A stretch of 5,786 bases of DNA, taken from the NCBI GenBank assembly GCA_019090565.1, contig JAHRVS010000229.1:1-5786 (forward strand), read 5' to 3'. The translations under genes and the position numbers were made by a program. The notes below the pieces were generated by a model, which was given only the letters and a program-made list of their open reading frames with translations, had not been told where the DNA came from and made no database searches. Position 1 is the first letter of the stretch; each line of letters begins with the position of its first letter. Shown one piece after another: positions 1 through 5,786 of this stretch. Source of the DNA: Gammaproteobacteria bacterium (GTDB lineage: Bacteria > Pseudomonadota > Gammaproteobacteria > Pseudomonadales > UBA3067).

Positions 1-1421
1 CAGCACTTTCTCAGCCTGAGTACAACCTTGGGGTGGTGCGCCAATTTACAGTTATGACAATCGTTTGGGGTATTGTTGGTATGCTGGTGGGGGTCATCCT
101 TGCTTTACAGCTTGCGTGGCCAGCATTTAACTTAGACCTACCTTGGACAAGCTTTGGGCGCCTTCGCCCGCTTCATACCAATGCCGTTATCTTCGCATTT
201 GGGGGCTGCGCATTAATGGCCACTTCTTTTTACGTCGTACAAAGAACCTGCCGAACCACCTTAGCCTTTCCTGCGCTTGCGTCATTCGTATTCTGGGGCT
301 GGCAGTGTGTCATCGTACTCGCCGCTATTTCACTGCCATTGGGGTTCACTTCTGGTAAAGAGTACGCCGAACTGGAGTGGCCCATAGATATTCTCATTGC
401 TGTCGTTTGGGTCGCTTACGCAGTCGTTTTTTTAACCACTATTGCCCGGCGCACCACCTCGCACATCTATGTTGCAAATTGGTTTTTTGCCGCATTCATT
501 ATTACCGTCGCGGTACTGCACATTGTGAATAGCATGGCTGTTCCTATCAGTATGACGAAATCATACTCTGCTTACGCCGGCGCGATGGATGCGATGATTC
601 AGTGGTGGTATGGACACAATGCAGTTGGATTTTTCCTCACCGCCGGATTTCTTGGCATGATGTATTACTTTGTGCCTATACAAACAGGCAAACCCGTATA
701 CTCATACCGCCTATCTATCATTCACTTCTGGGCCCTGATTGCCATCTACATTTGGGCTGGGCCTCATCACCTTCACTATACAGCGCTACCTGATTGGACT
801 CAGTCAGTCGGGATGGTTTTCTCGTTGGTACTGCTCGCTCCCTCTTGGGGCGGGATGATAAATGGCATAATGACGCTTTCTGGCGCATGGGAGAAATTAC
901 GCACTGATCCGATTCTCAGGTTTTTAATTGTTGCTATCTCTTTTTATGGAATGTCTACCTTCGAAGGTCCGATGATGGCCATTAAAACCGTCAATGCGCT
1001 GTCTCATTACACAGACTGGACAATTGGACACGTGCATTCCGGAGCGCTTGGCTGGGTAGCGATGATTTCAATCGGCTCCCTTTATATACTCATACCCAGG
1101 GCGTTCAACAAACCTCAGATGTACTCGATTAAACTTATTAATGTGCATTTCTGGATGTCCACCATAGGCACCATTCTCTATATTGTATCGATGTGGATTT
1201 CTGGCGTAATGCAAGGCCTTATGTGGCAAGCAGTCAATAACGATGGCACGCTCACATACAGCTTTATCGAGTCTATCGCTGCTTCACACCCTTACTACAT
1301 TGTTCGAGCTATCGGGGGTGGGTTGTTTTTTCTTGGCATGTTTTTATTGGCATACAATGCATGGAAAACAATTCGCACACCCAGCGACCAATTCCCTTCA
1401 GCGCAATCCTCTGCGATATAA
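1..1421 (+). CDS. ccoN: cbb3-type cytochrome c oxidase subunit I, CcoN (5' end cut by window)
   Basis: Catalytic subunit of the inner-membrane cbb3 oxidase, which reduces O2 to water at high affinity and pumps protons. The frame is open from base 3, and 472 residues are visible. The ten codons before the GTG at 33 (ALSQPEYNLG) match the usual CcoN N-terminus, so 33 is not the start; by alignment from memory with Pseudomonas CcoN about two residues are missing. Counting the GTG at 33 as residue 1, the ligands seen are H48 (LRPLHTN, low-spin heme b), H195 (WWYGHN, CuB), Y239 (the His-Tyr crosslink tyrosine), H245/H246 (GPHHLHY, CuB), and H333/H335 (IGHVH, heme b3 and heme b). Each is shifted by a constant 12 from the P. 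stutzeri numbering I recall. The glutamate in STFEGPM (E311), typical of C-family oxidases, is present. The protein is strongly hydrophobic throughout, consistent with about 12 helices. It is first in an operon with ccoOQP. Identification is essentially certain. Confidence 0.98.
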   Translation, partial: ALSQPEYNLGVVRQFTVMTIVWGIVGMLVGVILALQLAWPAFNLDLPWTSFGRLRPLHTNAVIFAFGGCALMATSFYVVQRTCRTTLAFPALASFVFWGWQCVIVLAAISLPLGFTSGKEYAELEWPIDILIAVVWVAYAVVFLTTIARRTTSHIYVANWFFAAFIITVAVLHIVNSMAVPISMTKSYSAYAGAMDAMIQWWYGHNAVGFFLTAGFLGMMYYFVPIQTGKPVYSYRLSIIHFWALIAIYIWAGPHHLHYTALPDWTQSVGMVFSLVLLAPSWGGMINGIMTLSGAWEKLRTDPILRFLIVAISFYGMSTFEGPMMAIKTVNALSHYTDWTIGHVHSGALGWVAMISIGSLYILIPRAFNKPQMYSIKLINVHFWMSTIGTILYIVSMWISGVMQGLMWQAVNNDGTLTYSFIESIAASHPYYIVRAIGGGLFFLGMFLLAYNAWKTIRTPSDQFPSAQSSAI

Positions 1422-1433
1422 GGAGATCTAACG

Positions 1434-2042
1434 ATGTGGCATGAAGCAGTTGAAAAAAATATTGGTTTACTGTCGGTTCTCATTGTCGTAGCGATCAGTT
1501 TTGGTGGCCTCGCGGAAATCGTTCCCCTCTTTTTTCAAAAACAAACCACTGAGCCTGTAGATGGGTTAACACCCTATACCGCTCTAGAATTAGAAGGCCG
1601 AGATATATACATTCGAGAAGGGTGCAACACCTGCCACTCACAAATGATTCGTCCGTTCAGAGCTGAAACAGAACGCTATGGGACCTACTCCGTCGCAGGT
1701 GAGTCAGTGTGGGAGCACCCTTTTTTATGGGGATCCAAGCGGACTGGTCCCGATTTGGCTCGCGTAGGAGAGCGCTATAGCGATGACTGGCACCGTGTGC
1801 ATTTAAATAACCCGAGAGACGTTGTGCCAGAATCGATTATGCCCTCCTACCCTTGGCTAAATACGGCAACACTAGATGCTGCAGACCCCGCTACAAAGAT
1901 GACAGCACTACGCCTACTCGGCGTTCCCTATACCGATAAAGACATATCAAATGCGAAAAAGCAGTTGCAGTCTAAATCTGAAATGGATGCAGTAATTGCT
2001 TATTTACAGCAACTCGGCACCGTCATGAAAAATAAAAGGTAA
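1434..2042 (+). CDS. ccoO: cbb3-type cytochrome c oxidase mono-heme subunit II, CcoO
   Basis: Membrane-anchored mono-heme cytochrome c that passes electrons from CcoP toward heme b of CcoN on the periplasmic side. The 202-residue length is normal for the family. Residues about 10-34 form one N-terminal membrane anchor. A single heme c site CNTCH is at residues 64-68, followed by the conserved SQMIRPF. The probable distal axial ligand is M136 in ESIMPSYPWL, a motif characteristic of CcoO. The ATG at 1434 follows the ccoN stop by 12 bases. An AGGAG Shine-Dalgarno at 1421-1425 overlaps the last base of the ccoN stop codon with 8-base spacing, so the start is well supported and translation is probably coupled to ccoN. 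No truncation or unusual feature is seen. Confidence 0.97.
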   Translation: MWHEAVEKNIGLLSVLIVVAISFGGLAEIVPLFFQKQTTEPVDGLTPYTALELEGRDIYIREGCNTCHSQMIRPFRAETERYGTYSVAGESVWEHPFLWGSKRTGPDLARVGERYSDDWHRVHLNNPRDVVPESIMPSYPWLNTATLDAADPATKMTALRLLGVPYTDKDISNAKKQLQSKSEMDAVIAYLQQLGTVMKNKR

Positions 2043-2049
2043 GCACTTT

Positions 2050-2232
2050 ATGTTACACAGCATTGGCACTGTTCTAGCTTTTGCAGCGTTTATCGCTATT
2101 TGCATATGGGCTTATAGCCCGAGCAGAAAAAACGAATTTGATGCGGCAGCGCAGCTTCCTTTTGATGATGATGAACTTCTCAATGAATCGGAAGAGCCTA
2201 AAAAAACAGGCTATGAAAGAGAGGCACCCTAG
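2050..2232 (+). CDS. ccoQ: small cbb3 oxidase subunit, CcoQ/FixQ
   Basis: A 60-residue single-span protein of the CcoQ (FixQ) family. Family members associate with the cbb3 complex and have been linked to its stability or the incorporation of CcoP; the role here is inferred. Residues about 5-22 form one hydrophobic helix ending in IWAYSP, followed by a basic turn (SRKNEF) and the conserved stretch FDAAAQLPFDDDE at 30-42, then a charged, hydrophilic tail. The ATG at 2050 lies 7 bases after the ccoO stop, with a modest AAAGG at 2035-2039 as the only Shine-Dalgarno candidate. Position between ccoO and ccoP, length and the LPFDDDE motif together make the call firm despite the short sequence. Confidence 0.93.
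   Translation: MLHSIGTVLAFAAFIAICIWAYSPSRKNEFDAAAQLPFDDDELLNESEEPKKTGYEREAP
2218..2224 (+). promoter_or_regulatory. ribosome binding site of ccoP inside ccoQ
   Basis: AGAGAGG in the last codons of ccoQ ends 9 bases before the ATG at 2234. It supports that ATG over the in-frame ATG at 2081, which would add 51 residues translated from inside ccoQ. Confidence 0.7.
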
Positions 2233-2233
2233 T

Positions 2234-3130
2234 ATGACTAGTTTTTGGAGCTGGTATATTATTTTAATTGTTCTGGGCGTTACTTTTGGAACTGCCGCTT
2301 TACTCTACTTCGTTCATCGCATTGACACAGGAGATATTAAAAAAGGGGAATCAATGGGGCATTCCTTTGATGGTATTGAAGAGCTTAACAACCCCCTGCC
2401 AAAATGGTGGCATATTATGTTCTGGATAACCATTGTCTACAGCCTCGCCTACTTGGCTCTCTACCCTGGATTGGGAAGTTATCCTGGCCTTTTAGGATGG
2501 ACCTCAACAGGGCAATGGGAAACAGAGATGCAAAAGGCAGACGACACCTACGGCCCCATCTATGAAAAAATGGCTGCAACGCCAATTAATGAACTCGCAG
2601 ACAACCAAGAGGCACTCAAAATGGGACAGCGCCTTTTTGCTAACAACTGTACGGTTTGTCATGGATCCGATGCTAGAGGTGCGCGAGGATACCCTAACTT
2701 AACCGACCAGGATTGGCTCTATGGCTCCACCCCGGCCCGTATCAAACAAAGCATCATGACGGGGCGATCGGGATTCATGCCAGCGCTGGGCGAAGCATTA
2801 GGTGACAAGCAAACCGTTACAGAGTTAGCCCACTACGTACGCAGCTTGAACGGTTACCAAACCGACACCCATGCAGCAGAAAACGGAAAGAAAACGTTCA
2901 AAGTATTTTGCACAAGCTGCCACGGTACAGATGCCAAGGGAAATCAGTTTATCGGCGCACCAGATCTCACTGATGGGGTATGGTTATATGGTGGCTCCCA
3001 AAAAATCATTGAAAATACTATTGCCAAGGGTCGGTCTGGAAGCATGCCGGCTCACAAGGAGTTATTAGGCGAAGAGAAAGTGCATATTTTGGCCGCTTAC
3101 ATCTATAGTTTCGCCAAAAAACCTCTGTGA
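2234..3130 (+). CDS. ccoP: cbb3-type cytochrome c oxidase di-heme subunit III, CcoP
   Basis: Di-heme cytochrome c subunit that accepts electrons from soluble or membrane cytochromes c and passes them to CcoO. The protein has 298 residues from the ATG at 2234. Two hydrophobic segments at about 7-27 and 58-77 match the two-helix CcoP type, with the family-typical NNPLPKWWH before the second helix. Two heme c sites follow: CTVCH at 139-143 with probable axial M182 (SGFMPA), and CTSCH at 226-230 with probable axial M271 (SGSMPA). The two domains are similar to each other, both carrying a DLTD/NLTD...WLYGG/S pattern. The start lies one base after the ccoQ stop (TAG-T-ATG), so the two are probably translationally coupled. 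The longer frame from 2081 overlaps ccoQ and encodes no CcoP-like sequence in its extra part. It is the last gene before a 284-base gap. Confidence 0.97.
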   Translation: MTSFWSWYIILIVLGVTFGTAALLYFVHRIDTGDIKKGESMGHSFDGIEELNNPLPKWWHIMFWITIVYSLAYLALYPGLGSYPGLLGWTSTGQWETEMQKADDTYGPIYEKMAATPINELADNQEALKMGQRLFANNCTVCHGSDARGARGYPNLTDQDWLYGSTPARIKQSIMTGRSGFMPALGEALGDKQTVTELAHYVRSLNGYQTDTHAAENGKKTFKVFCTSCHGTDAKGNQFIGAPDLTDGVWLYGGSQKIIENTIAKGRSGSMPAHKELLGEEKVHILAAYIYSFAKKPL

Positions 3131-3171
3131 TTAACAGTCTTAATTCAACAGGATTAAATACAAGCTTTTTC

Positions 3172-3306
3172 AGGGCGTCTCTAAAAATAGCAACTTTTAT
3201 GTGAAAGCAAGGAAGCCCCGCAGGTCGAGCCTCAGCGCATACACGGGAGCTCGAGTGCGAAGCTAACACAACTTTCGAGTAGAAAGAGCATTTTTAGAGA
3301 GCCTCT
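3172..3306. repeat. 135-base imperfect palindrome, MITE-like or REP-like repeat
   Basis: The ends are 17-base inverted repeats matching at 14 positions: AGGGCGTCTCTAAAAAT at 3172-3188 against the reverse complement of 3290-3306. The inner 11 bases (TCTCTAAAAAT at 3178-3188, ATTTTTAGAGA at 3290-3300) are perfect. Pairing continues imperfectly inward to GAAAG at 3203-3207 with CTTTC at 3272-3276. A second inverted repeat, TCGAGC at 3225-3230 with GCTCGA at 3249-3254, lies in the centre. No protein is encoded. I cannot identify a clear target-site duplication, and only one copy is in the window, so whether it is a dispersed mobile-type repeat is inference from its form. An RNA hairpin between two operon halves is the alternative. 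Confidence 0.6.
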
Positions 3307-3356
3307 TTATAAGGGACATCAAACCAAAACATAGCGACAGGCAGAGCAACCAGACC

Positions 3357-3374
3357 TTAATCACTAGTAATTAA
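3357..3374. promoter_or_regulatory. AT-rich near-palindrome upstream of ccoG, candidate operator
   Basis: TTAATCACTAGTAATTAA equals its own reverse complement at 16 of 18 positions, centred on ACTAGT, and ends 40 bases before the ccoG ATG. The form suits a dimeric regulator, but it does not match the FNR/Anr consensus TTGAT-N4-ATCAA, and AT-rich palindromes of this size can arise by chance. Confidence 0.25.
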
Positions 3375-3414
3375 TCTATATCGATTTTTGAATAGCGGAA
3401 AAATATAGAAAACT

Positions 3415-4836
3415 ATGCCAGGCAAAATCCCCGTTATACAAGATAACTCCTCTCATCAACCAAGGGCATCCTCGGCTCTCAATCCAACGGGGATATATCC
3501 AAAAGCCGTCACTGGTTTTTTTTCCAAGGTGCGTACTTTAGGCCTCTATGCATTTTTAGCTGGGTATTTTTTAACGCCTTGGCTTCAGTGGAATGGCCGT
3601 CAGGCAATTTTGATTGACCTGCCAGACAGAAAATTTTATGTGTTTAATTACACTTTCTGGCCCCAAGATCTTTTTCTTCTTTCCCTTTTTGCTATATCAG
3701 CAGCATTTGGACTTTTCCTCATCACTACCTATGCTGGCCGAGTATGGTGCGGTTACACCTGTCCACAAACAGTGTGGACTAAAATTTTTATCTCAATAGA
3801 AACCTTTGTTGAAGGTAGTCGTCATCAGCGTATGAAGTTAGCGAACACCCCCTGGACACTCAGTAAAATTCGAAAGCGGTTTTTTACTCACACTTTATGG
3901 CTATCAGTTTCATTAGTAACCGCCCTAGGGTTTCTCTTGTACTTCACCCCAGCCCAGCAGTTTTTCGATAAACTAATAAGTTTCGAACTCAATACTTGGC
4001 AGACATATTGGTTGGCATTTTTCACCATTGCCACCTACATCAATGCCGGTTGGATGCGAGAGCAGATTTGTCTGCATGGCTGCCCCTACGCAAGAATCCA
4101 AAGCATTATGTTCGATGCAGATACGTTAATTGTTTCCTACGATGCCGCGAGGGGTGAAGCTCGGGGTTCGCGTAAAAAAAATTCGGACTATAAGAAAAAG
4201 GGCTTAGGGGATTGCATTGACTGCATGCAATGTGTGCACGTTTGCCCCACAGGTATTGATATTAGGAATGGCCTTCAATACGAATGCATTGCCTGCGCAG
4301 CTTGTGTCGATGCCTGCGACAAAGTCATGGATAAAATGGGTTATGAAAAGGGGCTCGTTCGCTACACAACTGAAAGCGCCTCATACAAACGACCTGCTTT
4401 GGGCTTATTGCGCCCTCAAATTATAATCGTAACAATTCTTCTCGGAATTGTAGGCATTACCACCTTAACACTGCTATTTACTCGACTCCCCGTTGAGCTA
4501 ACTGTATCCAGAGACCGTAGTGCTTTGTACCGCAATACCTCCATGGGTCTAGTGGAAAACAGCTATATACTCAAAATCATGAATAAATCTCAGCGGGCAG
4601 AGATTTATCGCATTTCAGTGAGCGCTATCAACAAACTGCACTATCGCGGGCCAGAATCAGTCCTGATTGAGGCAGGTGAAGTTCGCAGTATTCCCATTGG
4701 CCTTGAAGCCGACCCAAACAACCTCACCATCATCAATCAAGTATTACATTTCCATATTACCTCCGAACGCGACAACAAGTTAAACGTTAAACAAATTAGC
4801 CGGTTTATAGGGCCACTTTGGGTAGAACAAAACTAA
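3415..4836 (+). CDS. ccoG: cbb3 oxidase assembly polyferredoxin / cupric reductase, CcoG (FixG/RdxA)
   Basis: Membrane iron-sulphur protein needed for cbb3 oxidase assembly; in studied bacteria CcoG reduces Cu(II) to Cu(I) for use in copper delivery to CcoN. The 473-residue length is typical. Hydrophobic segments lie at about 42-57, 85-107, 158-178, 195-213 and 335-356. Two CxxxCP pairs flank the membrane region: C112/C116 (CGYTCPQTVW) and C219/C223 (CLHGCPYAR). Two classic 4Fe-4S ferredoxin motifs follow: C267-C270-C273-C277 and C291-C294-C297-C301. Residues about 357-473 form the polar, periplasmic FixG C-terminal domain, probably Ig-like. The ATG at 3415 is the first start after an in-frame TAG at 3406-3408, and the N-terminal KIPV suits the family. 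No good Shine-Dalgarno is seen, which is odd for the first gene after a gap. It stands 12 bases from ccoH. Confidence 0.97.
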   Translation: MPGKIPVIQDNSSHQPRASSALNPTGIYPKAVTGFFSKVRTLGLYAFLAGYFLTPWLQWNGRQAILIDLPDRKFYVFNYTFWPQDLFLLSLFAISAAFGLFLITTYAGRVWCGYTCPQTVWTKIFISIETFVEGSRHQRMKLANTPWTLSKIRKRFFTHTLWLSVSLVTALGFLLYFTPAQQFFDKLISFELNTWQTYWLAFFTIATYINAGWMREQICLHGCPYARIQSIMFDADTLIVSYDAARGEARGSRKKNSDYKKKGLGDCIDCMQCVHVCPTGIDIRNGLQYECIACAACVDACDKVMDKMGYEKGLVRYTTESASYKRPALGLLRPQIIIVTILLGIVGITTLTLLFTRLPVELTVSRDRSALYRNTSMGLVENSYILKIMNKSQRAEIYRISVSAINKLHYRGPESVLIEAGEVRSIPIGLEADPNNLTIINQVLHFHITSERDNKLNVKQISRFIGPLWVEQN

Positions 4837-4848
4837 TAGGAATTTCTA

Positions 4849-5403
4849 ATGCCCGTACCCGTCATTGACTCCAAACCCTGGTACAAACAACTCTGGCCAT
4901 GGTTAATAATTTCGCTGCCTGCTAGCGCCGTCATCGCAGGCCTTACAACGCTGTATATTGCCATTAAAAATCAGGACCCTCTGGTTAAAGACGACTGGTA
5001 TAAAGAAGGAAAAGCCATTAATCGTAGGGTTGAACTAGATAAAGTGGCATTTCAGCTAGGCGTAAAAGCCAAGCTTACCATTGACGATATTACAGGTGAT
5101 GTTCTACTCACTCTTTCGTCAAAAAACCAAAGCTTTAACTACCCGCAAAAACTTTATGTCGAATTTATTCATCCCACAATCCCGGAACGGGATCAACGAA
5201 TCCCTCTCGTCAATACGCAACCACATCGTTATCACGGAAACCTTCAGAAAGCACTCAAGGGGAAGCACCATATTAATCTTTCTAACTCCCCTTTTTTAAC
5301 TAGTTCTGCAGTGGATAACAACGGTGGTTCAACGCTGTTTTGGCGTCTGAAAAAGACCTCACTGTTCCCTCTTCGTCAGCCGCTACTTATAGAGAGTCTC
5401 TAG
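4849..5403 (+). CDS. ccoH: cbb3 oxidase assembly protein, CcoH/FixH family
   Basis: Single-span membrane protein of the FixH/CcoH family, required for assembly of the cbb3 complex; the exact biochemical role is not settled in the family. The 184 residues comprise a short N-terminal part ending in PWYKQLWPW, one membrane helix at about 18-39, then the conserved juxtamembrane motif DPLVKDDWYKEGKAIN at 43-58. A soluble beta-rich domain follows with YHGNL (128-132) and WRL (165-167), both recurring in FixH proteins. The ATG at 4849 has TAGGAA at 4837-4842 as ribosome binding site, directly after the ccoG stop. It ends in TAG three bases before the ccoI GTG start, so ccoG, ccoH and ccoI are surely one transcript. 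The middle of the soluble domain is poorly conserved; the call rests on the motif and the context. Confidence 0.92.
   Translation: MPVPVIDSKPWYKQLWPWLIISLPASAVIAGLTTLYIAIKNQDPLVKDDWYKEGKAINRRVELDKVAFQLGVKAKLTIDDITGDVLLTLSSKNQSFNYPQKLYVEFIHPTIPERDQRIPLVNTQPHRYHGNLQKALKGKHHINLSNSPFLTSSAVDNNGGSTLFWRLKKTSLFPLRQPLLIESL
5391..5396 (+). promoter_or_regulatory. ribosome binding site of ccoI inside ccoH
   Basis: AGAGAG near the end of ccoH ends 10 bases before the GTG at 5407. It supports GTG as the ccoI start; no ATG in that frame precedes the first metal-binding motif. Confidence 0.55.
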
Positions 5404-5406
5404 TTA

Positions 5407-5786
5407 GTGCCTATTACGATACCAACAGCCACTGAGAACACCTGCTTTCACTGTGGCCTTCCTATCCCAAGTGGGCAATACCAAACCCTGAATATCTTCA
5501 AACAAAAACGTCACTTCTGCTGTTCTGGCTGTCTATTTGCGGCCAAAAGCATCCTCGAAAGCGGCCTATCACAATATTATCGCGAACGAACAAGTGACTC
5601 TCCCACAGTTTCAAACATCGAAGCCTTGTCGAAAGCGGAATGTTCCTTTTTTAATAACGATGAAAACCAAGATGCTTTCAGCCACCTCAATCAAAACCAT
5701 CATCGCCAGACAGTGCTGGCAATTAGTGGCATGCAGTGCGCAGCCTGCAGCTGGCTTATTAACAATGGCCTTCAGAAAATAGAAGG
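5407..5786 (+). CDS. ccoI: copper-translocating P1B-type ATPase CcoI/FixI (N-terminal part, 3' end cut by window)
   Basis: The N-terminal 126 codons of the copper ATPase that exports Cu(I) across the inner membrane for the CuB centre of CcoN. The frame starts with GTG at 5407 and stays open to the window edge; the family is about 800 residues, so most of the protein is missing here, including all catalytic P-type motifs. Visible are CFHCG at 13-17 and CCSGC at 38-42, together the N-terminal cysteine-rich metal-binding domain found in FixI/CcoI. Next is the start of a heavy-metal-associated domain with GMQCAACSWLI at 108-118 (metal ligands C111 and C114). The residues between about 60 and 100 are polar and variable. 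The start is only three bases after the ccoH stop and in the same frame, with AGAGAG at 5391-5396 upstream. The order ccoG-ccoH-ccoI is the standard one, and ccoS would be expected downstream. Confidence 0.95.
   Translation, partial: MPITIPTATENTCFHCGLPIPSGQYQTLNIFKQKRHFCCSGCLFAAKSILESGLSQYYRERTSDSPTVSNIEALSKAECSFFNNDENQDAFSHLNQNHHRQTVLAISGMQCAACSWLINNGLQKIE

Larger units (their letters stand above)
3131..3414. other. non-coding gap between ccoP and ccoG
   Basis: A 284-base interval with no convincing gene on either strand; open frames here are short and resemble nothing I know. It holds the palindromic repeat at 3172-3306 and the AT-rich near-palindrome at 3357-3374, described separately. 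The rest is AT-rich. I see no strong intrinsic terminator after ccoP and no clear -35/-10 pair before ccoG, so whether ccoGHI has its own promoter cannot be told from sequence alone. Confidence 0.7.

Noticed and set aside
33..38. GTG at 33 (or 36) as the true ccoN start
   Set aside because: The frame remains open to the left edge and encodes a family-like N-terminus (ALSQPEYNLG) before it; no ribosome site is seen in front of 33.
2081..2233. N-terminal extension of CcoP by 51 residues from the in-frame ATG at 2081
   Set aside because: It lies wholly inside ccoQ in another frame, has no resemblance to CcoP, and the ATG at 2234 has a good ribosome site and gives the normal family length and N-terminus.
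3139..3170. Intrinsic terminator after ccoP (TTAAT at 3140-3144, ATTAA at 3153-3157, then a T run at 3166-3170)
   Set aside because: The stem is only five A/T pairs and the T run is eight bases away from it; too weak to call.
3018..3269. 83-codon open frame on the minus strand spanning the ccoP end and the repeat
   Set aside because: About half is antisense to the conserved heme domain of ccoP, the rest falls in the palindrome, and the product has no recognisable domain or plausible start context.
3307..3414. FNR/Anr box or sigma-70 promoter before ccoG
   Set aside because: No TTGAT-N4-ATCAA match is present; ATCAA at 3318-3322 lacks its partner half-site, and no -35/-10 pair with good spacing stands out.
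5537..5782. 81-codon open frame on the plus strand near the right edge
   Set aside because: It is an out-of-frame shadow of ccoI, whose own frame carries CFHCG, CCSGC and GMQCAAC motifs.
1..5786. A novel system (defence, toxin-antitoxin, CRISPR, prophage) within the window
   Set aside because: Every substantial coding region belongs to the known cbb3 oxidase structural and assembly set, with intact key residues; no spaced repeat array, integrase, transposase or tRNA was found.

Overview
The window is a stretch of a cbb3-type (C-family) cytochrome c oxidase locus, read entirely on the plus strand in the order ccoN-ccoO-ccoQ-ccoP, a 284-base gap, then ccoG-ccoH-ccoI. Both ends are cut. ccoN lacks only about its first two codons. 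ccoI is present only for its N-terminal 126 codons and runs off the right edge. The gene order, a separate ccoQ, the CcoN sequence (which resembles the Pseudomonas form as I recall it) and the moderate GC content suggest a gammaproteobacterium, perhaps a marine or aquatic one. That placement is inference from gene content and protein style, not a database match.

Bases 1-3130 encode the oxidase itself. CcoN is the catalytic subunit with heme b and the heme b3-CuB site. CcoO is a mono-heme and CcoP a di-heme membrane-anchored cytochrome c, and together they bring electrons to CcoN. CcoQ is a small single-helix subunit. The four genes are 1 to 12 bases apart and have Shine-Dalgarno-like sequences in or at the end of the preceding gene, so they almost certainly form one transcript. 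The main promoter, probably under oxygen control by an FNR/Anr-type regulator in this family, lies left of the window and is not visible.

Bases 3131-3414 hold no convincing gene. They contain a 135-base imperfect palindrome (3172-3306) with 17-base terminal inverted repeats and an inner inverted repeat. It looks like a small non-coding repeat or MITE-like insertion separating the structural genes from the assembly genes. Just downstream is an 18-base AT-rich near-palindrome (3357-3374) that could be an operator for ccoG.

Bases 3415-5786 encode the assembly factors. CcoG is a membrane polyferredoxin linked to Cu(II) reduction, CcoH (FixH) is a single-span assembly protein, and CcoI is a copper-exporting P1B-type ATPase that supplies copper for CuB. 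ccoI begins with a GTG codon at 5407, four codons' width after the last sense codon of ccoH and in the same frame, and is easy to miss.

The genes themselves are ordinary for this family: every heme, copper and iron-sulphur ligand I looked for is present. I saw no novel enzymatic system. The only structure unexplained by the known genes is in the 3131-3414 gap.
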